A program made the position numbers and the translations under genes. A model generated the notes under the pieces. It saw only the letters and a list, made by a program, of their open reading frames with translations. It searched no databases and was not told the DNA's origin. Source: an uncultured Coriobacteriaceae bacterium (GTDB lineage: Bacteria; Actinomycetota; Coriobacteriia; Coriobacteriales; UMGS124). From it: 40,614 nucleotides of DNA. Of this stretch, positions 24,686 to 34,304 are shown piece after piece. Position 1 is the first letter of the stretch. Each line of letters starts with the position of its first letter. The stretch is taken from contig UQBS01000024.1 in assembly GCA_900539345.1 (NCBI GenBank), positions 1 through 40,614 of the forward strand. The letters run 5' to 3'.

Positions 24686-25047
24686 TGTGACCTCCTTGGT
24701 CGTAGTGGCGAGCGCCCACAGGCTCGCGCGCCCCGCCCCGACGGCAACCGCCGGCGCAGCCACGCCTGGTCCAAGCTCTCAGGAAGGGTTTGCCCGCCCT
24801 GACGCCAGTACCATATACCTGTAAGCGTTTGTCCCCCGCACAGCCGCCCCTTGCGGCCATGCCTAGGTACAACCATACGCAGCCCAACCTATTTGCGCAT
24901 CACCGACGCATTGGTTAGACACCCTTTTCCAGGCCTTTCAAAGGCGGCCAACCCTACCCCCAAAATGTGTGTTGCCCACCTTTGAGCTGGGATGATGCGG
25001 GTTCCGTGTCAGTTCGTAATGCAGGTCTGCCCGCGGGCAAAAATCTT
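24686..25047. other. Regulatory gap between LuxR 2 and flavoprotein 2
   Basis: No gene is seen. It contains the 13-bp palindrome GCCTTTCAAAGGC (24933-24945) and a GCCGC-N5-GCGGC hairpin near 24842-24856 that may lie in the flavoprotein 2 leader. It also contains the 16-mer TTGAGCTGGGATGATG (24982-24997), which recurs upstream of flavoprotein 4. A promoter for flavoprotein 2 should be here but no clear -35/-10 pair stands out. Confidence 0.4.
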
Positions 25048-26703
25048 TTAGGCCTCAGGGCGATCGATGACCTCTCGCTCGATATATTCGATAAGCTCCT
25101 GCTTGGAATGGACGTCAAGCTTTACGTAAATGCGCTTGATATGCGCCCACGCGGTATTCTGGGTGATTCCAAGGTCGGCGGCAATGGCGTTTGCGCTCCA
25201 GCCGCGGGCAAGCTGCACGAGAACCTGCGACTCGCGCGCGGTAAGGCCATGCTCGATTGCCCACTCCTCCACGCGAGCGCCCACGCGGCCGCGCACCTCC
25301 TGCTGCTGCTCGAAATCCTGCTCGCCGGCATCTGCAACCGTCACCGCGCCCTCCGGCTGCGCCGCCCCATCAGCGGCGACCGACTCGCCGCTCGCCCCAG
25401 GCGAAACGACCGCAGCCGCACCCTTGTCGCGACGGCGCAGCAAGACAGCCGGCACCATCGCGAGCAGATATATACATACAAGGATGAGGATGGTGGCATA
25501 CGAGGCCGCAGCGCGCGCCTCGAGTCCGTTGAGCGCCATGCCCAGCGCAAGTCCCACCACAAGCGACAGCTGCGTGCCCACCTGGTACACACCCATGAGC
25601 GCCACGGACGGCACCGACACGCGGCGAGCCGTCTCCACGAGGAACAGCACGAACGCCATGCCCACCAGGTCGTAGCACACCACCATGACCATGCCGGCAT
25701 AGTGACCAAACGCCCCCGGAATAAACGGCAGGGCGGAGAGCGCCACAAGCATGAACGGGAACAGCACTCGATACACGGTGGACGTCTCGGGCACGCGGCG
25801 CGAAAGCAAGACCACTGCAGCAAGCAGCACGGCGGCCAAAACAAGCGCCTCAGCCATGGGAACAGCGCCCACCACGGGCTCGAACGTGCTGCCAATAACC
25901 GAGGTATGCAGCAAGCCCACCACGGCCGTCAACACAAATATGCAGAGAAACGAGCTGAAGTAGCCGTGCAGCGTCTTTTTTAGCAGGGAAAGCACCTCGC
26001 GCATCCCGCCGGAAGCAGCACCTCGCCCACCAGCGGCCGAGACATCGCTGCCGGCCACGGCGACAGCTCCCCCATCCTCACGCCCCGCGTCCACCTCCGC
26101 GCTTATCTCACGCACAAGGTACCAATGTACAGCCCCCGACAGCGCAAGTGCGCCAAACACCGCCGCAAACAGCGCCCACCCGTCTACGTACGAGAGCGCA
26201 AAATACCCCGCCGCCTGCATGAGAAAGCCGCAAACAAGGCCGCGCACGGCAACGCGCACGTCGGGTTCGAACACGAACGGCTCAAACCACGCAAGCGTCA
26301 TGACCGCCGAGCCCACCGCATATATCAGCCCGCACACCAGCGAACCCACGCCGGGATCGAGCGAGGAAAGCAATCCCGACGCGCCAGCGACATACCCCGC
26401 GAGCATGATGACTACCGAGCACACAAACGAGGCAGGCGGGACATACCCGCCTACAAACGAAAACGGCCGGCGCATGTCGCGGGAACCCCCGTGCGCAAAC
26501 CCGGCCAGCACGAAAGCGACAAGCACCAGCGTGGCGAAGGCACCAACAATATTGGTAATAAGCGAGAAGGAGGTTTGCGCCACGAAACCGTGACTCGTGC
26601 CCGCCTCGGCTCCAAACGCCGTGATGTAGGCGTTGGACGTCACAGCGCGCGCCAGACCATAGCCTGCCGCAAGCAGCGCCGTTGTGCGCACGCTTTTTGA
26701 CAC
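25048..26703 (-). CDS. LuxR-family regulator with multi-pass membrane N-terminus
   Basis: A 551-residue membrane regulator. About 12 hydrophobic helices occupy residues ~10-430, with a short Ala/Gly-rich cytoplasmic loop near the middle. A C-terminal LuxR/GerE domain spans ~480-545 (GLTARESQVLVQLARG, IAADLGITQNTAWAHIKRIYVKLDVHSKQELI). The GTG at 26703 has AAGGGGG about 6 nt upstream. It is divergent from flavoprotein 3 (336-bp shared gap) and upstream of flavoprotein 2 on its own strand. It is therefore the prime candidate regulator of one or both. It presumably senses a substrate within its transporter-like domain (inference from the family layout). Confidence 0.92.
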   Translation of the reverse strand: MSKSVRTTALLAAGYGLARAVTSNAYITAFGAEAGTSHGFVAQTSFSLITNIVGAFATLVLVAFVLAGFAHGGSRDMRRPFSFVGGYVPPASFVCSVVIMLAGYVAGASGLLSSLDPGVGSLVCGLIYAVGSAVMTLAWFEPFVFEPDVRVAVRGLVCGFLMQAAGYFALSYVDGWALFAAVFGALALSGAVHWYLVREISAEVDAGREDGGAVAVAGSDVSAAGGRGAASGGMREVLSLLKKTLHGYFSSFLCIFVLTAVVGLLHTSVIGSTFEPVVGAVPMAEALVLAAVLLAAVVLLSRRVPETSTVYRVLFPFMLVALSALPFIPGAFGHYAGMVMVVCYDLVGMAFVLFLVETARRVSVPSVALMGVYQVGTQLSLVVGLALGMALNGLEARAAASYATILILVCIYLLAMVPAVLLRRRDKGAAAVVSPGASGESVAADGAAQPEGAVTVADAGEQDFEQQQEVRGRVGARVEEWAIEHGLTARESQVLVQLARGWSANAIAADLGITQNTAWAHIKRIYVKLDVHSKQELIEYIEREVIDRPEA

Positions 26704-26900
26704 CCGCGCCCCCTTCGCCCGTCATCCAGTGGTATGCCCATGATACCTGATTACAGATGGCACATGCCCCGACGTATTTTGAAGCGGGCCACATAGGCCG
26801 CCGACGGTGACCTCGTCGGCGCGCAGGTCAGGCGCAGGTGCGCCCGCACTGCCTGGCCCTAGCCTCGGAAAGTCTCGAGCCAAACACCCCGAAAAAAATT

Positions 26901-26966
26901 TTACCACACCTTACCATAGCATCTACCAGGCAAAATACAACCCTAACCGATTATCGGTGATGCATC
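26901..26966 (+). promoter_or_regulatory. Operator-like cluster upstream of flavoprotein 3
   Basis: TTACCA occurs at 26901 and 26911, then CTACCAGGCAAAAT at 26923-26936, so TACC elements are spaced 10-13 bp apart. Next come a 13-bp palindrome, ACCGAT-T-ATCGGT (26946-26958), and GATGCATC (26959-26966). This is in the divergent LuxR 2/flavoprotein 3 gap, 75-140 bp before the flavoprotein start. It likely contains sites for the neighbouring LuxR protein (inference). Confidence 0.5.
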
Positions 26967-27039
26967 TGGAGCCGCCAGGTGCCATACCTTGAGATGCAAC
27001 AGCGCACCACAGGGTCGCTGAGAAACAAGGAGGAGCACC

Positions 27040-28923
27040 ATGGAAATGAACCGCCGCAACTTCGTGAAGACCACCGCCGGCGTCGCCGCCGCCAGCATGC
27101 TTGCCGCCGTGCCGGCATTCGCTGAGGAGGCCAAGCCCGCCGAGGGCGAGGCTGCTGCCGAGGAGACCGCCGCCCCCGCCGCTGGCGTGCAGGACGGCAA
27201 GTACGTCACCTCTTGGCTGGGCCACGAGAACTATATCTATGTTGAGACCACCTTCGCCGGCGGCGCCATCGCCAACTGCCGCGTGCTGCGCAACGACGAG
27301 ACCACTGGCGTGGGCACCTATCCTTGCGAGGTCCTGCCCGGCCGCATCGTTGCCGCCCAGAGCGTCGAGGTTGACGCCATGAGCGGTGCAACCCTCACCT
27401 CCATGGCCATCAAGAGCGCCGTGCGCCAGGCCATCTCCGACGCCGGCGGCGACCCCAAGGTCGACTTCTGCGCTCCCGCCCCCTCCTCGTTCGTCGTTCC
27501 CGAGTTCCCCGAGTCCCAGGACGTCGTCATCGTCGGCGCCGGCACCTCGGGCCTCATCTGCGCCACGCGCCTGCTCGAGATGGGCTACAGCGTGACCCTG
27601 CTCGAGAAGCAGGACATCCCCGGCGGCTCCATGGGCATGACCTACGGCGGTGTCGCCGCTGCCGGCTCGCAGCTCCAGGCCAACTACGCCTGCGGCCGCT
27701 TCGAGGACAGCCCCCTGTACAACGTCGACGCCATGCTCGGCCTGCTCGCCAACTACATCAACCCCGATCATGACACGCATGACGGTGCCATGCCCTTCCA
27801 GACCACCATGTACCACACCTCTGGTCAGCTCGTTGACTGGCTGCACTCCATCGGTGTGGGCTTCTACACCATGGGCGTGAACAAGGCCTACGGCATCACC
27901 CCCTACCTGGCCCCCGGCTGCTACGAGGGCGGCTGCGGCTTCGCCATGGAGTTCCTCGTTGACCGCGTGGGTGCTCTGGGCGGCCAGATCTTCTACGGCG
28001 TCAAGGCCACTTCGCTTGTCCAGGACGAGTCCGGCGCGGTGACGGGCGTCAACGCCGAGGGCGAGGATGGCAGCACCTACACCGTGAGCGGCCGCGCCGT
28101 CGTGCTCGCCACGGGCGGCTACGGTGCCAACCAGGACATGATTGCCCAGTACAGCCCCAAGTACGCCGGCCACGTGTTCAACTGCTCGCCTTGCTCCACG
28201 GGTGAGGGCATCGAGATGGGCGTGGCTGCCGGCGGCTACGTCGAGTGCATGGACCGCGACCTGGGCGCTTACCTGTCCACCGACGGCTCTGACGGCTCCT
28301 TCTTCGAGCTCGCGTTCCTCTATCAGACCACGCCCGGCATCATGGTCAACGCCAACGGCGACCAGTTCGGCAATATCACCTCGAACAACCACGGCATGCA
28401 GGCCGCGGCCCTGCTCGACGAGTCCAATGGCGGCAAGTTCTACCACATCTTCGACGAGTCTGCCGCCGTCACCACCAAGAAGAACGACACGTGGGCATTC
28501 GACACCTACGAGGCCGTCTTTGACCGTGGCCTCGTCCAGCACTTCGACACCGTCGAGGAGGCCGCCGAGGCTCTGAACCTCCCCAACCTCGCTGCCACGA
28601 TCGAGAAGAACAACGAGGTCTCCCTCACCGGTGAGCCCGACGAGTGGGGCCGCAAGGTTGTCCCCTTCATCGACACCCGCACGGGCGTCTACGCCATCTC
28701 CGTCATGCCCACCTTCTACCTCACCACGGGCGGCCTTGCCATCGACACGGCCGATCACGTGCTGCGCGAGGACGGCAGCGTCATCCCCAACCTCTACGCT
28801 GCCGGCGACGTCTGCGGCTCCATCGAGGAGAAGGACGGCTGCAACTACAAGATGGGCTTCGACGCCGCGATGACCTTCGGCTACATCATGGCCGACTCCA
28901 TCAATACCGACCTGAGCGCCTAA
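27040..28923 (+). CDS. Tat-exported flavoprotein with N-terminal FMN-binding domain (flavoprotein 3)
   Basis: A 627-residue exported reductase. The Tat signal is MNRRNFVKTTAGVAAASM. After an acidic Ala/Glu linker, an FMN_bind domain covers ~50-135 with DAMSGATLTS; Thr118 is the predicted FMN attachment residue. The FAD domain begins DVVIVGAGTSGLICATRLLEMG (~161-182). Near the end are FYLTTGGLAID and NLYAAGDVCGSIEEKDGCNYKMG. The RFxNE-x3-RD motif of fumarate reductase is degenerate (QFGNITSNNHG), so the catalytic Arg is not visible. The domain order FMN-FAD is like UrdA-type reductases. The ATG at 27040 follows AAGGAGGAG. It is transcribed divergently from LuxR 2 and ends at a good terminator. 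The substrate is unknown, probably a small organic acid or aromatic. Confidence 0.9.
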   Translation: MEMNRRNFVKTTAGVAAASMLAAVPAFAEEAKPAEGEAAAEETAAPAAGVQDGKYVTSWLGHENYIYVETTFAGGAIANCRVLRNDETTGVGTYPCEVLPGRIVAAQSVEVDAMSGATLTSMAIKSAVRQAISDAGGDPKVDFCAPAPSSFVVPEFPESQDVVIVGAGTSGLICATRLLEMGYSVTLLEKQDIPGGSMGMTYGGVAAAGSQLQANYACGRFEDSPLYNVDAMLGLLANYINPDHDTHDGAMPFQTTMYHTSGQLVDWLHSIGVGFYTMGVNKAYGITPYLAPGCYEGGCGFAMEFLVDRVGALGGQIFYGVKATSLVQDESGAVTGVNAEGEDGSTYTVSGRAVVLATGGYGANQDMIAQYSPKYAGHVFNCSPCSTGEGIEMGVAAGGYVECMDRDLGAYLSTDGSDGSFFELAFLYQTTPGIMVNANGDQFGNITSNNHGMQAAALLDESNGGKFYHIFDESAAVTTKKNDTWAFDTYEAVFDRGLVQHFDTVEEAAEALNLPNLAATIEKNNEVSLTGEPDEWGRKVVPFIDTRTGVYAISVMPTFYLTTGGLAIDTADHVLREDGSVIPNLYAAGDVCGSIEEKDGCNYKMGFDAAMTFGYIMADSINTDLSA

Positions 28924-28950
28924 TCTCGCAGCTCAAAGTAGGTATGTAAG

Positions 28951-28990
28951 AAGGGAGCGCCGCGCACTCGCGCGACGCTCCCTTTTCGTT
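28951..28990 (+). terminator. Rho-independent terminator of flavoprotein 3
   Basis: AAGGGAGCG (28951-28959) pairs with CGCTCCCTT (28976-28984), extended by an inner CGCG/CGCG. TTCGTTTCT follows. Confidence 0.85.
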
Positions 28991-29081
28991 TCTCCAGGTC
29001 TCTTCTGGTCTTTCCCGGTTTCTCCGGGCTGCCTCGGACTCCTCCGCGCGGGCTGGCTCTTACCGTCGAATGCCCGTCTTG

Positions 29082-30020
29082 CTACTGAGCGGCTCCCATG
29101 TGCTCGACGGCCCTGTTGAGCACATCGACCACCAGGGGCACTGCGGGGTTTGCCGTATCCTCGCAATAGTGGGCGTACAGCGCGTACTTCTGGGCATCGC
29201 TGTTGCAGAACTCCACGATGCGATAGTCGGAAAGCGAGAGCGGCGTGATGCGACGCGCGATGCTTCGATACGTCACGTGTACGCCGCTCCTAAAGCGCAT
29301 CAGGTTCGCGTGATGACCGTGCATGCCCGCCCACGGCATGAGCACGACCTCAGGGTCGCAGCCGTTCTTGCGCAGCACGCCCTCAAGCTCGCTTTTGTGC
29401 CCGCCGGTCAGGGCCGGGTCATACGACCAGACCGTGTCGCTTCCCATGTCGGACATCCAGACCTTGCGGTGCTGGGCGAGCCGGTGCGTGTTGCGCACCA
29501 CGGCCACCAAGGGATCGGTTACCAGGCGTGCCGAGCGCACGCCCGCGACGTCGACGCGCCCCGCATCGCTTTGCGGGCACAGACATAGGTCGGCGGTTCC
29601 CATCAAGGGATGGCGCAGGCTGGCATAAGAGAGAATGTCTTGCACGTCAAGGTCGAGGCTGTAGCCGCACTGCCCCAGCTCCATGTCGACCGAAGAGAGC
29701 AGATCGTCGCTTAAGGCGCAGTCGGACAAGGCGTTCACGCGCAGGTGCAGCGGCTTGGAGTCGCGCATCTTCCCCATGTAATCCATCGCGCTGTCGTAGA
29801 CGCGCAGGATATCGTACGCCTTCTCAAGAAACGCCCGACCCAGCGGCGTGGGCGTGACCCCCATGCTGCTGCGCTGCAACAGCTCGCCCCCCACACATTT
29901 CTCCAAGGCCACCATGTGCTTGCTCAGTCCAGGCTGAGAGATGTTAAGCTGGGCGGCAGCTTTGGTCATGCTTCCCTCAGACGCAACCCGCACGTACTCG
30001 CGTATATACTCAGTGTCCAT
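29082..30020 (-). CDS. LysR-family transcription regulator
   Basis: A 312-residue LysR-type regulator. The N-terminal winged helix is typical: YIREYVRVASEGSMTKAAAQLNISQPGLSKHMVALEKCVGGELLQRSSMGVTPTPLGRAFLEKA. The rest is the two-lobed effector domain. The ATG at 30020 has AAAGGGGG and GAAGG upstream. It is convergent with flavoprotein 3 and divergent from the large surface-protein gene (550-bp gap), so it could act on that gap, but no target is shown by sequence. LysR proteins usually act near their own gene. Confidence 0.93.
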   Translation of the reverse strand: MDTEYIREYVRVASEGSMTKAAAQLNISQPGLSKHMVALEKCVGGELLQRSSMGVTPTPLGRAFLEKAYDILRVYDSAMDYMGKMRDSKPLHLRVNALSDCALSDDLLSSVDMELGQCGYSLDLDVQDILSYASLRHPLMGTADLCLCPQSDAGRVDVAGVRSARLVTDPLVAVVRNTHRLAQHRKVWMSDMGSDTVWSYDPALTGGHKSELEGVLRKNGCDPEVVLMPWAGMHGHHANLMRFRSGVHVTYRSIARRITPLSLSDYRIVEFCNSDAQKYALYAHYCEDTANPAVPLVVDVLNRAVEHMGAAQ

Positions 30021-30570
30021 TGCCTTCGGCCCCCTTTAAACCTGCTGCGACGCTCCCCGCAATCGCATCGCGTGCCTTTGCCAGGCATCGGCAGCGTCCA
30101 TGATGGCAGAGTGGGGCACTTCTCGGATATCGACCATATTGGTGTTTTCAAATTAGGCTGTTTACCTGCTATTTTGTAACGCTCTATCCAAAAATGAAGC
30201 ACAGTTCTACTAACAAAAAATGCGCGGGCGTAGCGCACATCACCCAATCTGGCGATGCCCAATTGGCCATTTTGAACGGCCGCACCCCCGCGTTCGCACC
30301 ACGCCGCGCACCAACAAAACGCTATGGCGGTCCAATCCAAACGCTGGCGCCGGCCCTTCGGGCAGGAGGCACGACGAGGCAGGAGGGAACTTTTTGCAGA
30401 ATGTTGTGACCTAGCCCGCCTCCGATACGTCTTTAAGTATTGCAAGGCCTTAGATATGCCGTGTGTGTTCCTCATTTGCGACACATAGCGGCCTCTATAC
30501 TGGGGCAGAAGGAAGCAAACGGACCGCGCCCCGCACGACACCTTGCGGGACATGACAAGAAGGGGGTCCC
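30021..30570. other. Divergent gap between LysR and surface-protein genes
   Basis: No gene that I can support. The DNA is AT-rich at 30135-30230, consistent with the LysR promoter. Near the surface-protein gene TATACT occurs at 30496-30501 with TTGCGA only 14 bp upstream, too short for a standard promoter. AGAAGGGGG gives that gene a strong ribosome-binding site. No clear LysR T-N11-A palindrome stood out. Confidence 0.35.
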
Positions 30571-33500
30571 ATGAACGCCTCTCAGACTACACGCCGGACG
30601 CTCGCATCCGCAGGAGCCGGCGCCATCATCGCGGCCGGCGCACTCGTCGCAGGCATCGCCATGCAACCCTATCCCGTCCTTGCCGAGGACGCGACCTATG
30701 ACACGGTCGCGAGCGACGCGTCGTACTCCGACGTCGCCCCAGGAGACGGCGACGCCGCGGCTGGTGACAGCGCGCCCACCGGCGACACCCAGCAGGACAG
30801 CCAGAACACCGCCGACGCAGGTACGCAGGGCGCCCCGACATTCTCGGCAGTCGCCAGCGTTCCCGCGGCCACCGCAAGCAAATCGTGCCTCGCATTGAGC
30901 GTACCCGGCTCTTTTGACACCACGCAGGCCCAGGCGCTTCTTGCGCGCATCAACGAGATTCGTGCCGAGGCCGCCGCGGAGGGCCTCGTGGACTACGAGA
31001 GCGGCGTCGCCGTAACGGGCGCGCCCCTCACCTGGAGCACCGGCCTTGAGCAGCTGGCCCAGACCCGCGCGGTCGAGTCCTCGTACAGTTTCTCGCACAC
31101 GCGCCCCGACGGAAGCGGCACTGTGCTGGACACCAACGGCCCCCTCGTTGCCGGCGCCAACCCCACCGTTCTGGCCGAGAACCTCGCCCAGGCGTCCGAC
31201 ACCGCTTCGGCTCTCGAGCTCTGGTATGCCGAGAAGGACGCGTACGAGCGTTATCTGAACGGCGACACGAGCGTCTCGGAAGGCGACTTCGGCCACTATG
31301 CCGCACTTATCAGCGACGATTACACCTATGTCGGGCTCGGCTCGTTCATTGCCGCCGACGGGGGAACCTATCTGGCCGGCGAGTTCTCCAACACCGCCAG
31401 CGACTCGACCGCCGTGCAGCCTGACGGCGCGTGCGTCGCCCAGATCAACGCCGAGACGGCAGGCCTTGCGGCAGGCATCGCCACGCCCCAGGATTGGGAC
31501 GGCTCCCTTACAACCGGACAGACGCTCCAGCTGGGCCTCAACCTCACGAGTACCCAGGGTGGCACCTATGCCGCGGCGGCGCAGCTTACCTGGACGAGCA
31601 GCGACGATTCGGTCGTCACGGTCGACGGCAACGGCCTGGTGAGCGCCGTGGGCAGCGGCTCGGCCGCCGTCAGCGTAAGCGCTACGGATGGGGCGGAGCC
31701 CCTTGCCTCGCTCGACCTCACGGTCGCCGCTCAGCAGGTCAGCACGCCGAATGTATGCGACATGACGTTTGAAGATGCCCGCGCCGCGCTCGAAGCGGCT
31801 GGTCTTGTGGCCGGGGACACTCTTACTGGAGAAGAGGCCTCCGATTCCTCGATGAACGGCGTCGTGTATGCGCAGGACCCCGCGGGAGACACCCTGGTAG
31901 ACGCAGGCGCGCAGGTGACCCTGACCGTCTACGCCGACTACGTGGCACCTTGGGCCACAGGCTGCGAAGCCGCCGAACCCGTTGAGACCGAGGCCGGCGT
32001 GGCGCCCGAGCTGCCTGCGACCGTCACCGTCTATTGGAGCAAGGGCGACCCCACGCAAGAGACCGTGACCTGGGACGATGTTGACCCTGCGCTCTATGCC
32101 GACGGCGGCAGCTTCCAGGTGAGTGGCACCGTGGGCGACACAGGCCTCACCACGACGGTGGACGTCACCGTCAAGGCAAAGCCCGCCCCCACGATCGTCT
32201 CGCTTGAAGACGTCAACGTCACCACGCCCTGCGGCACGGCACCTGAGCTGCCCGAGACGGTGAACGCCACCATGTCCGATGACACCACGAGCACGGTGAA
32301 CGTAACCTGGAACGCCGTGGACGCCGCACAGTACAGCTCTCGCGCGGGCGGCACGTTCGACGTGACGGGCACGGTCGAGGGTGCGGCGGGCTATGCGGTG
32401 GCGCACGTCACCGTGACCCCCGCAACCATCACGGCGCTTGAGGACCCCGATCCCATCACCACCTTCGTCGGCCATGAGCCCGCGCTTCCCGCGACCGTGA
32501 AGGCCACCTGGAGCAACGGCGACGTCACCGACGAGCCGGTTGAGTGGCAGCCCCTGCTCGGCCTCACCCAGGACGGCAAGGGTCCCTGGGACTTCGCCGG
32601 CGACGTCACGCTCACGGGCACGGTGGAAGGCACCGACGAGACCGTGTCGCTTACGGTGAGCATCATGCAGCCCGGTGTGCAGAGCGTAGGCGAGCTCGCC
32701 GGCGTGTCCACCCAGGCGGGCGTCGCGCCCCAGCTGCCCAAAACTGTGCAGGTGACCTGGGAGGACGGCAATACCACACAGGAGAGCATCACGTGGGATG
32801 CAATCGATCCCGCCAGCTATGACAAGGCGGGCATCTTCACCGTCACCGGCACGGTTCCCTCGGCCGGCGATGCCCGAGTCGGCGTGCAGGTAACCGTGAC
32901 TGCCGCCGACCTCACCATCGCCAGCGTGGCCCCCATCGCCGACCTCACCACACCCTCCGGCACGGCCCCGACGCTTCCCGGCCAGGTCGAAGTCACCTGG
33001 AGCGACAACAGCACGAGCACGGGCACCATTGCCTGGGATGCCGTGGACGAGGCTTCCTACAAGGTGCGCATGGGCGGAGAGTTCAGCGTGCATGGCACCG
33101 TGAGCGCCACGCCCGGCTCTGGCGAGGGCACCGCGAACGGCAAGGCCGATGTCAGCGTGCGCGTCATCGTGAGCCCCGCCACCGCAACGGCCGTCGAGCA
33201 GCCCGCCGGCGTGTCCACGGCCGCGAAGACCGCCCCTACCCTGCCCGCCACCGCGCGCGTCACCTGGAGCAATGGTGACGTCACCGACGAGGCTGTGACC
33301 TGGGATACCATCAATCCCTCGTTCTACGAGAACGTCGGCACGTTCACCGCGAGCGGCAAGGTGAGCTCCACCGGCCAGGGCGTGAGCTGCAAGGTCACCG
33401 TGAAGGCCGCGACTGCCGCGGCGGCCGTCTCCGCGAAGGCCGTGGACGTCACCACCACGGCAGGCGTTGCCCCCCAGCTCCCCGCCAGCGTCGAGGTCGC

Positions 33501-33999
33501 CTGGAGCGACGGCACAACCACGAAGGAGGTCGTCAGCTGGAACGCGGTGTCTGCCAGCGCCTACGCGCAGGCCGGGTCGTTTGACGTCACCGGCAGCATC
33601 GCCACCGCGCCCGGCATCCAGGCAACGGCCCATGTGACCGTCACCGCGCTCACGGCAGTGCGTGCGGTGCTCGACAACAGCGTCATCTCCACCACCGAGG
33701 GAGTCGCGCCCACGCTTCCCGCCACCGCACGGGTGACCTGGAGCAACGGCAAGACCACCAACGAAACCATCAGCTGGAATGCCGTCGACCCCGCCCTCTA
33801 CGCCAAGGCAGGCACCTTCGACGTGAAGGGCACGGCTGCAGGCGTCGCGGTGACCGCGCACGTGAACGTCACCGGCGCCGAGGTCGCGAAGACCGCCGAC
33901 CCCTCGCCGAGCCCCGTCCTTGCCGCCATGCTCGCCTCCGGCGGCGTCCTCGCCGTGGCCGCCGGCCTCGTGCTCAAGCTGCGCGCCAAACGCGGGTAA
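30571..33999 (+). CDS. Large surface protein: CAP, BIG2, PASTA and eight BIG4-like repeats
   Basis: A 1142-residue cell-surface protein. The signal peptide (~1-38, cleavage near VLA-ED) includes TTRRTLASAG, so Tat or Sec export is possible. A Ser/Asp/Ala-rich linker follows. Residues ~120-275 are a CAP/SCP domain with SFSHTRPDG, LAENLAQ and FGHYAALIS. Then come a BIG2 Ig-like domain (~310-385), a PASTA-like domain (~391-455, VCDMTFEDARAALEAAGL) and eight BIG4-like repeats (~470-1110) with the pattern VxTxxGxAPxLPxxVxVxWSxG. A single membrane helix (~1117-1136) and the basic end KLRAKRG anchor it; there is no LPXTG. It may bind peptidoglycan or host ligands (inference). The ATG at 30571 has AAGGGGG upstream. 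Monocistronic. Confidence 0.9.
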   Translation: MNASQTTRRTLASAGAGAIIAAGALVAGIAMQPYPVLAEDATYDTVASDASYSDVAPGDGDAAAGDSAPTGDTQQDSQNTADAGTQGAPTFSAVASVPAATASKSCLALSVPGSFDTTQAQALLARINEIRAEAAAEGLVDYESGVAVTGAPLTWSTGLEQLAQTRAVESSYSFSHTRPDGSGTVLDTNGPLVAGANPTVLAENLAQASDTASALELWYAEKDAYERYLNGDTSVSEGDFGHYAALISDDYTYVGLGSFIAADGGTYLAGEFSNTASDSTAVQPDGACVAQINAETAGLAAGIATPQDWDGSLTTGQTLQLGLNLTSTQGGTYAAAAQLTWTSSDDSVVTVDGNGLVSAVGSGSAAVSVSATDGAEPLASLDLTVAAQQVSTPNVCDMTFEDARAALEAAGLVAGDTLTGEEASDSSMNGVVYAQDPAGDTLVDAGAQVTLTVYADYVAPWATGCEAAEPVETEAGVAPELPATVTVYWSKGDPTQETVTWDDVDPALYADGGSFQVSGTVGDTGLTTTVDVTVKAKPAPTIVSLEDVNVTTPCGTAPELPETVNATMSDDTTSTVNVTWNAVDAAQYSSRAGGTFDVTGTVEGAAGYAVAHVTVTPATITALEDPDPITTFVGHEPALPATVKATWSNGDVTDEPVEWQPLLGLTQDGKGPWDFAGDVTLTGTVEGTDETVSLTVSIMQPGVQSVGELAGVSTQAGVAPQLPKTVQVTWEDGNTTQESITWDAIDPASYDKAGIFTVTGTVPSAGDARVGVQVTVTAADLTIASVAPIADLTTPSGTAPTLPGQVEVTWSDNSTSTGTIAWDAVDEASYKVRMGGEFSVHGTVSATPGSGEGTANGKADVSVRVIVSPATATAVEQPAGVSTAAKTAPTLPATARVTWSNGDVTDEAVTWDTINPSFYENVGTFTASGKVSSTGQGVSCKVTVKAATAAAAVSAKAVDVTTTAGVAPQLPASVEVAWSDGTTTKEVVSWNAVSASAYAQAGSFDVTGSIATAPGIQATAHVTVTALTAVRAVLDNSVISTTEGVAPTLPATARVTWSNGKTTNETISWNAVDPALYAKAGTFDVKGTAAGVAVTAHVNVTGAEVAKTADPSPSPVLAAMLASGGVLAVAAGLVLKLRAKRG

Positions 34000-34022
34000 G
34001 TAAGGCAGGTAGCAGGTAAAAC

Positions 34023-34056
34023 AAGGCGGGCGTCCCACACGGGGCGCCCGCCTTTT
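34023..34056 (+). terminator. Rho-independent terminator of the surface-protein gene
   Basis: AAGGCGGGCG (34023-34032) and CGCCCGCCTT (34045-34054) form a perfect 10-bp stem, with TT following. It lies about 25 nt after the stop. The remaining ~250 bp before the next stop codon contain no gene. Confidence 0.85.
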
Positions 34057-34304
34057 GCATGTGCGCGTGGCAGCAGGATGACACCAGCCGTGCGGGCCTA
34101 CCCAGCAGGGCAAGCCAGACTGTAGGAACAAACCAGCTCGCCCATGCGGGTCGAACCACCCACACGGCAAGGAAGTCCGCACGATCCAAACCACCCACAC
34201 GAGCCAGGCAACCAAGAACACAGTAAATCGCCCCCTCCCCCTGGCGTCGCACACCGGGAAATGGGGGGCGGTCCACGCTTTAACGCACTGGGTTGAAAAC
34301 CCTG

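Noticed and set aside
22649..24802. Long plus-strand open frame antisense to flavoprotein 2
   Set aside because: Gly/Val/Asp repeats with no recognisable fold; explained by the real gene's codon usage.
24982..24997. TTGAGCTGGGATGATG, repeated at 38960-38975, upstream of flavoproteins 2 and 4
   Set aside because: One 16-mer repeat is not improbable by chance in 40 kb, it has no dyad, and the distances to the two genes differ. Worth noting but not claimed as a site.
25026..25041. TGCCCGCGGGCA followed by an A/T run as a terminator for LuxR 2
   Set aside because: The palindrome has no loop and the T-run is on the wrong side for the minus-strand gene.
26923..28758. Long minus-strand open frame antisense to flavoprotein 3
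   Set aside because: Same shadow effect; no ribosome-binding site or domain.
31960..33880. Regularly spaced repeats that could suggest a CRISPR-like array
   Set aside because: They are diverged protein-coding BIG4-like repeats in one open frame, with no identical direct repeats.
30472..34254. A 1260-codon open frame antisense to the surface-protein gene
   Set aside because: It mirrors the strong G/C third-position bias of the real gene, has Arg/Gly/His-rich low-complexity sequence, no domain and no ribosome-binding site.
34290..34302. GGGTT-GAA-AACCC hairpin as a terminator for LuxR 3
   Set aside because: The stem is only 5 bp and no U-run follows on the minus strand.
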